A DNA stretch of 10,257 nucleotides from contig QFOU01000048.1 in assembly GCA_003241595.1 (NCBI GenBank), positions 1-10,257 on the forward strand. The letters are read 5' to 3'. Shown one piece after another: positions 7,356-10,257 of the stretch. Position numbers and translations under genes: made by a program. This stretch comes from Pseudomonas fluorescens. GTDB lineage: Bacteria; Pseudomonadota; Alphaproteobacteria; UBA2136; UBA6156. The notes below the pieces were generated by a model, which was given only the letters and a program-made list of their open reading frames with translations, ran no database searches and was not told the DNA's origin. Each line of letters opens with the position of its first letter. Position 1 is the stretch's first letter.

Positions 7356-8027
7356 ATGCAACGTAAGTTTCTTGCCAAAGCTATTATAGTTTTTGGGCTA
7401 ATTGCTGGCGCAATTTACGTGTCATTTACTTTGGATAAATCTCAAACAACTAAACTCAGTTTCATGAATAAGATTTATGAGTTTCCTTCCAACTATCAAA
7501 TTTTGAGATCAGACGTAAAAGATAACAGGTCCTTTAGCATTAATGCGAAATATCCCGATATGAAGCCCCTCAACTCCCAAGAAGGAGATTATAAAGTTAG
7601 AGGATGGGGAAATCATGTTATAATTCTGTTAATTGATCCTAATCAAAGTGTCTCAACAGCGCAGAGACTTAATAATATGTGCCGTCGTTTAAGCCCATTA
7701 AGATCAAGGGGAAATCAATTTGGTCTTCAAATGTTTACCGCGGAAGGCAAGGCTATCAATCCCACGACTAAACCGCAGGGATGCGTGGTTGAAACTAAAT
7801 CCAGTAAAAACGCTGTGGCTACCAACGAAGTATATATTGATAATACTTCCAATCCTTCATTGATGATGATTTGTAGTGAAGATCGAGAAGGCTATTCGCC
7901 TTCCTGTGAAATGACTTTTGAAGAGAATGGTATTTCTTACCAAATTAGCTTCAGCAAGAAATTCATGGGTGAGTGGGAAAAGATTAGAAAGTCTTCAGTA
8001 GCATTGATTAGAAGTTTCGAAAAATAA
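7356..8027 (+). CDS. Unknown membrane-anchored protein, AT-rich gene (223 aa)
   Basis: I do not recognise this protein. Residues 8-25 form one hydrophobic segment after a basic start (MQRKFLAK), so it is probably a single-pass inner-membrane protein with its body in the periplasm, or an uncleaved signal anchor. The soluble part has four cysteines, Cys109, Cys143, Cys173 and Cys184, able to form two disulphides. It ends in a region (185-223) that alternates strand-like segments (ISYQISFS) and an amphipathic helix (EWEKIRKSSVALIRSF). Codon use differs from its neighbours, with many A/T-ending codons (AAT, AAA, ATT, TTA). I counted 18 G+C in the 60 bases from 7441 and 22 from 7801, against 33 from 4381 in rsh. 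This points to transfer. Start ATG 7356 has a weak AAGAAAG at 7341-7347. No terminator is visible. It lies between two copies of the acyltransferase tail. Function is unknown. Confidence 0.8.
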   Translation: MQRKFLAKAIIVFGLIAGAIYVSFTLDKSQTTKLSFMNKIYEFPSNYQILRSDVKDNRSFSINAKYPDMKPLNSQEGDYKVRGWGNHVIILLIDPNQSVSTAQRLNNMCRRLSPLRSRGNQFGLQMFTAEGKAINPTTKPQGCVVETKSSKNAVATNEVYIDNTSNPSLMMICSEDREGYSPSCEMTFEENGISYQISFSKKFMGEWEKIRKSSVALIRSFEK

Positions 8028-8039
8028 GAGAGATCTATA

Positions 8040-8063
8040 AAACACGCGCTCGCCCTTAAATAA
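8040..8063 (+). pseudogene. Likely remnant of an acyltransferase 3' end
   Basis: In frame this reads K-H-A-L-A-L-K-stop, seven of eight codons giving the same residue or stop as the true end of the acyltransferase at 7274-7297. Codon differences are mostly silent (GCA/GCG, GCA/GCC, CTC/CTT), as expected for diverged homologous coding sequence rather than chance. Upstream of it, the frame shows no further convincing acyltransferase sequence, so only the tail survives. It starts 12 bases after the stop of the AT-rich gene. Confidence 0.5.
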
Positions 8064-8186
8064 AACTTAACTATCTTACCAATAACCGACACTGCCCAAA
8101 AAATTAGAAGCAAATTACAACCAGAGGGTGCCAATCCCAAACTCAGGTGTTAATAACAATGACGTTAAAACAATAAAGGAACCGGC

Positions 8187-8840
8187 GTGAACTGGCTAAG
8201 CGTATCTAAAACCCGCAAGCGTGGTGTGCACGCCACCCGTCGGGCTTCGCGCACGCCAGCTACGGTTTGGGGAGTAAAATGGGAAGATACGCTCTGGCCC
8301 AGCATGGGTTGGAAAGCCTGGATACAGTACGTTCTCCTTAAAATCCGCCGTAGCGCCTCCGACCCTCACCACGTCGCCATGGGTATGGCCATCGGTATGT
8401 GGGCCAATTTCCTTCCACTTCCCGGCTTGGGCGGCACACTCTCTGTCACGTTCGCGTGGCTCCTGCGCGCCAACATGATGTCCGCCTTCGTCGGACAACT
8501 GCTCGGCAACGCATGGACAATGCCGTTCATCTGGTGGATCTGCTACAAGACCGGCCTCATCATTTTCCCGATAGAAGAACACGGCATCGGCTTCCGCAGC
8601 CTCATGGCGAATTTCAATATGGAATACTTCCTCGAAAACTGGCGCATCCTCGCCCGCAGCGTGCTTCTGCCGGTCGCGGTGGGTGGCCAGATCATCGGTA
8701 TCCCGCTGGCCATCATCAGCTATTGGCTCACTCACTGGGAGGTTAAGCGCTTCTGGGCATACCGCCGCCGTGTGAAGGAAGCGAGCCTCAAACGCAATGC
8801 CGAACGCAAAGCCGCCCGTGCCCTCAAGGCCGAAGCTTAG
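8187..8840 (+). CDS. DUF2062 membrane protein, first of a tandem pair
   Basis: This is a DUF2062 protein of unknown biochemical function. The family is common next to rsh and acpS-lepB in alphaproteobacteria. Of its 217 residues, the first 36 are basic and cytoplasmic-looking. The family core begins at LWPSMGWKAW (36-45) and continues with HHVAMGMAIGMWANFLPLPG (61-80), a Leu-rich segment and VGQLLGNAWTMPFIWW (102-117). Hydrophobic segments lie near 62-93, 97-127 and 156-182. The last 30 residues are very basic and Ala-rich and probably form a cytoplasmic helix. The start codon is GTG, supported by TAAAGGA at 8174-8180, 6 bases upstream. It is followed after three bases by a paralogous gene, so the two are surely co-transcribed and probably continue into acpS and lepB. 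A role in envelope or lipid processes is a guess from context only. Confidence 0.88.
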   Translation: MNWLSVSKTRKRGVHATRRASRTPATVWGVKWEDTLWPSMGWKAWIQYVLLKIRRSASDPHHVAMGMAIGMWANFLPLPGLGGTLSVTFAWLLRANMMSAFVGQLLGNAWTMPFIWWICYKTGLIIFPIEEHGIGFRSLMANFNMEYFLENWRILARSVLLPVAVGGQIIGIPLAIISYWLTHWEVKRFWAYRRRVKEASLKRNAERKAARALKAEA

Positions 8841-8843
8841 TCG

Positions 8844-9401
8844 ATGAAGCCGTGGCGCCCCCACCGTAAACGCGGTTTGCACAGTTCCAAACGTCGTACA
8901 TTCTCGGCCCGCACGCGCGAATATCTCTGGCCCAGCATGGGCATGGTGTCCTTTTGCCGCTGGCTCTATCTCAAACTTATCCGCCAATCCAGCCAACCCT
9001 ATGCGGTCGCCATGGGCCTTGCCACGGGGGTGATGGTCAGCTTCTTCCCCGTCCTCGGCACCCACACTGTTCTCGTCTTCCTGCTCACTCTACTGTTCCG
9101 CGCAAGCTTCATGGCCGCACTGGTCGGAACCATGCTCGCCAACCCGTGGACGATAGGCCCGATGTGGGCGGCAAGCTTCAAACTCGGAAAATCCATCCTT
9201 CATATTCAAAGCACAACCGGTTTATCGCACCTGCACAGTTTAAGCTTTACCCAACTGCTGGCCGAGCTTCCCGACATGCTTGCCGCCGTAATAATTCCTA
9301 CCATGGTCGGCGGCCTCGTCATCGGCGGTCCTTTGGCATTTCTTACCTATATCGTTGTGTACTGGCGCCTGCGCACACACCGTGCTAAGCACGATGTATG
9401 A
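8844..9401 (+). CDS. DUF2062 membrane protein, second of a tandem pair
   Basis: This paralogue of the preceding gene (185 aa) shares LWPSMG (28-33), the W-x-Y-x-x-L-K-x-x-R-x-S pattern (40-49), P-x-x-VAMGLATG (52-62), FFPVLG (67-72), LLFRA (83-87) and VGTMLANPWT (94-103). It has a basic N-terminus and hydrophobic segments near 54-86, 88-112 and 144-174. It lacks the long basic C-terminal tail of its partner. The ATG follows the previous stop by three bases, without a strong ribosome binding site, which suggests translational coupling. Its stop overlaps the acpS start by four bases (ATGA, 9398-9401). The sequence of this copy, with FFPVLGTHT and NPWT, looks closer to the DUF2062 proteins usually found beside acpS, so the first copy may be the derived one. 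The biochemical role is unknown. Confidence 0.88.
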   Translation: MKPWRPHRKRGLHSSKRRTFSARTREYLWPSMGMVSFCRWLYLKLIRQSSQPYAVAMGLATGVMVSFFPVLGTHTVLVFLLTLLFRASFMAALVGTMLANPWTIGPMWAASFKLGKSILHIQSTTGLSHLHSLSFTQLLAELPDMLAAVIIPTMVGGLVIGGPLAFLTYIVVYWRLRTHRAKHDV

Positions 9402-9748
9402 GTACAATCCTTGGCATCGGCACCGATATCTGTCACATCCCGCGCATCGAAGCCGCGTATAAGCGCTTTGGCCCTAAATTCCTCGAGCGCGTGCTCGCCC
9501 CGTCCGAACGCGAAGGCCACTGGGGCCCCCGCCAACTCGCCCGCCGCTGGGCGATTAAAGAAGCCGTCGCCAAAGCCACAGGGCAGGGCATCGGCATGGC
9601 CGTCAGCTTCCACGATATCGTTGTCACGCGCGATGATAAGGGCAAGCCGCACTGTACCGTAAACGGCTACGAATCCCACCTCGTCCATGTTTCCACATCC
9701 GACGACGGCGAGTATGCCTCCGCCTACGCCATTATCGAGAAGCTCTAG
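9398..9748 (+). CDS. acpS: Holo-[acyl-carrier-protein] synthase
   Basis: AcpS moves the 4'-phosphopantetheine arm from coenzyme A to a serine of apo acyl carrier protein, which activates it for fatty acid and phospholipid synthesis. It acts in the cytoplasm as a trimer. The 116-aa length is slightly under the usual 120-140. Visible motifs are GIGTDI (6-11) with the metal-binding Asp10, FLERVLAPSE (28-37) and the hallmark RRWAIKEAVAKATGQGI (49-65) with catalytic Glu55, where Trp51 replaces the usual Phe. VSTSDDGEYASAYAI (98-112) is the conserved C-terminal strand. The ATG overlaps the stop of the second DUF2062 gene by four bases, so translation is probably coupled. A 65-base gap then leads to lepB, in the conserved alphaproteobacterial order. 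Confidence 0.95.
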   Translation: MSTILGIGTDICHIPRIEAAYKRFGPKFLERVLAPSEREGHWGPRQLARRWAIKEAVAKATGQGIGMAVSFHDIVVTRDDKGKPHCTVNGYESHLVHVSTSDDGEYASAYAIIEKL

Positions 9749-9767
9749 GTTGCCCAAAACGCGTATT

Positions 9768-9784
9768 TGAGCGATAACCGCTCA
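9768..9784. other. Small hairpin in the acpS-lepB gap
   Basis: TGAGCG (9768-9773) pairs with CGCTCA (9779-9784) around the loop ATAAC. There is no T-run, so it is unlikely to end transcription. It might modulate the junction between acpS and lepB messages, or be chance. Confidence 0.3.
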
Positions 9785-9813
9785 TCACCTGCGTCAAGAA
9801 AAGAACACGCCCA

Positions 9814-10257
9814 ATGTCTGCCACTCTCACCTCTGTCTGGAATTTCCTGAAAACCTTGCTTATCGCCGGTTTCATCGCCTTCTTCTGCATCCGCGGCTTT
9901 ATCTTCGAACCCTTCAAGATCCCCAGCTCCAGCATGATGCCAACCCTGCTGGTGGGAGACTACCTCATCGTCACCAAATTCGCCTACGGCAACCGCATGC
10001 CACTTACCGATTTCTTCTTCTGGGAGCGCGATCCCAAACGCGGCGATATCGCGGTCTTCAAGCGCGATGGCTCGGGCCTCCCCGGTAGCTTCTTCGGCCT
10101 TGGCAAAACGCTCTTCATCAAACGCATCGTCGGCGTACCGGGAGACCGCATTGCCTACCGCAACCAAACCCTGTTCATCAATGGCGCGGTCATCACCTCC
10201 GAGAACATCGGCAAGTACGAGCTCAGCACGCCCAACGGCCAGAACATCACCGCCGAT
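9814..10257 (+). CDS. lepB: Signal peptidase I (C-terminus cut by window edge)
   Basis: LepB is the membrane-bound serine protease that removes signal peptides from Sec and Tat exported proteins on the periplasmic face. The first 148 residues are present, and the frame is open to the window end; family members are mostly 220-260 aa in this class. Residues 11-26 form the membrane anchor. Box B is PSSSMMPTL (37-45) with nucleophile Ser40, followed by GDYLIVTKFAYG (48-59). The box with the general base is FIKRIVGVPGDRI (101-113) with Lys103, equivalent to the Ser90/Lys145 pair of the E. coli enzyme. RGDIAVFK (76-83) is also conserved. Both catalytic residues are inside the window; the final GDN-type motif is not. 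Upstream AAGAAAAGA is a weak ribosome binding site. The gene follows acpS by 65 bases in the same direction and is likely in the same operon; rnc and era would be expected next. Confidence 0.97.
   Translation, partial: MSATLTSVWNFLKTLLIAGFIAFFCIRGFIFEPFKIPSSSMMPTLLVGDYLIVTKFAYGNRMPLTDFFFWERDPKRGDIAVFKRDGSGLPGSFFGLGKTLFIKRIVGVPGDRIAYRNQTLFINGAVITSENIGKYELSTPNGQNITAD

Noticed and set aside
8196..9065. 289-aa minus-strand open frame across the DUF2062 genes
   Set aside because: It spans the junction of two clear plus-strand genes; the translation is His/Asp/Gly/Ala-rich, typical of antisense frames.
1..10257. CRISPR array, tRNA or rRNA gene, insertion sequence, integrase, toxin-antitoxin or defence system
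   Set aside because: I saw no regularly spaced repeats, tRNA cloverleaf or transposase/recombinase motifs. The unknown proteins show no nuclease or other effector motif that would justify a defence call.

Overview
The window looks like a chromosomal, mostly housekeeping stretch from an alphaproteobacterium. The reasons are the gene order rsh, DUF2062, acpS, lepB, which in many alphaproteobacteria continues into rnc and era, and a single long bifunctional Rsh whose first residues (MIRQYELIEKV) match the usual alphaproteobacterial Rsh start. Base composition in the core genes is moderately GC-rich (about 55-60% in lines I counted). I cannot place it below class level.

Left part: uvrA runs on the minus strand off the left edge and lacks its last roughly 100 residues. 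A 193-bp AT-rich gap separates it from two short, unrelated plus-strand genes for exported proteins (122 and 144 aa). Each has a clear signal peptide, its own ribosome binding site and a hairpin after its stop. Neither is recognised. The first has a perfect 7-bp inverted repeat just upstream of its ribosome binding site.

Middle: rsh (751 aa) has intact hydrolase and synthetase residues and makes and degrades (p)ppGpp. After it comes a 214-bp gap holding a long imperfect hairpin (6133-6200) without a T-tract. Next are an acyltransferase-3 membrane protein (325 aa) and a clearly AT-richer gene for an unknown membrane-anchored protein of 223 aa. Downstream of that gene lies a short sequence (8040-8063) that reads K-H-A-L-A-L-K-stop. 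It resembles the real acyltransferase end, K-R-A-L-A-L-K-stop, so the AT-rich gene sits between two diverged copies of the acyltransferase 3' end. This is the strongest sign of rearrangement or gene gain in the window.

Right part: two tandem DUF2062 membrane protein genes, acpS and lepB are tightly packed (3-nt gap, 4-nt overlap, 65-nt gap) and probably form one transcription unit. AcpS activates acyl carrier protein for lipid synthesis. LepB removes signal peptides from exported proteins, which would include the two small ones here. LepB runs off the right edge after its catalytic Ser and Lys.

I found no tRNA, rRNA, CRISPR array, insertion sequence or recognisable defence system. The points worth following are the acyltransferase-tail duplication around the AT-rich gene, the long hairpin, and the unknown exported proteins.
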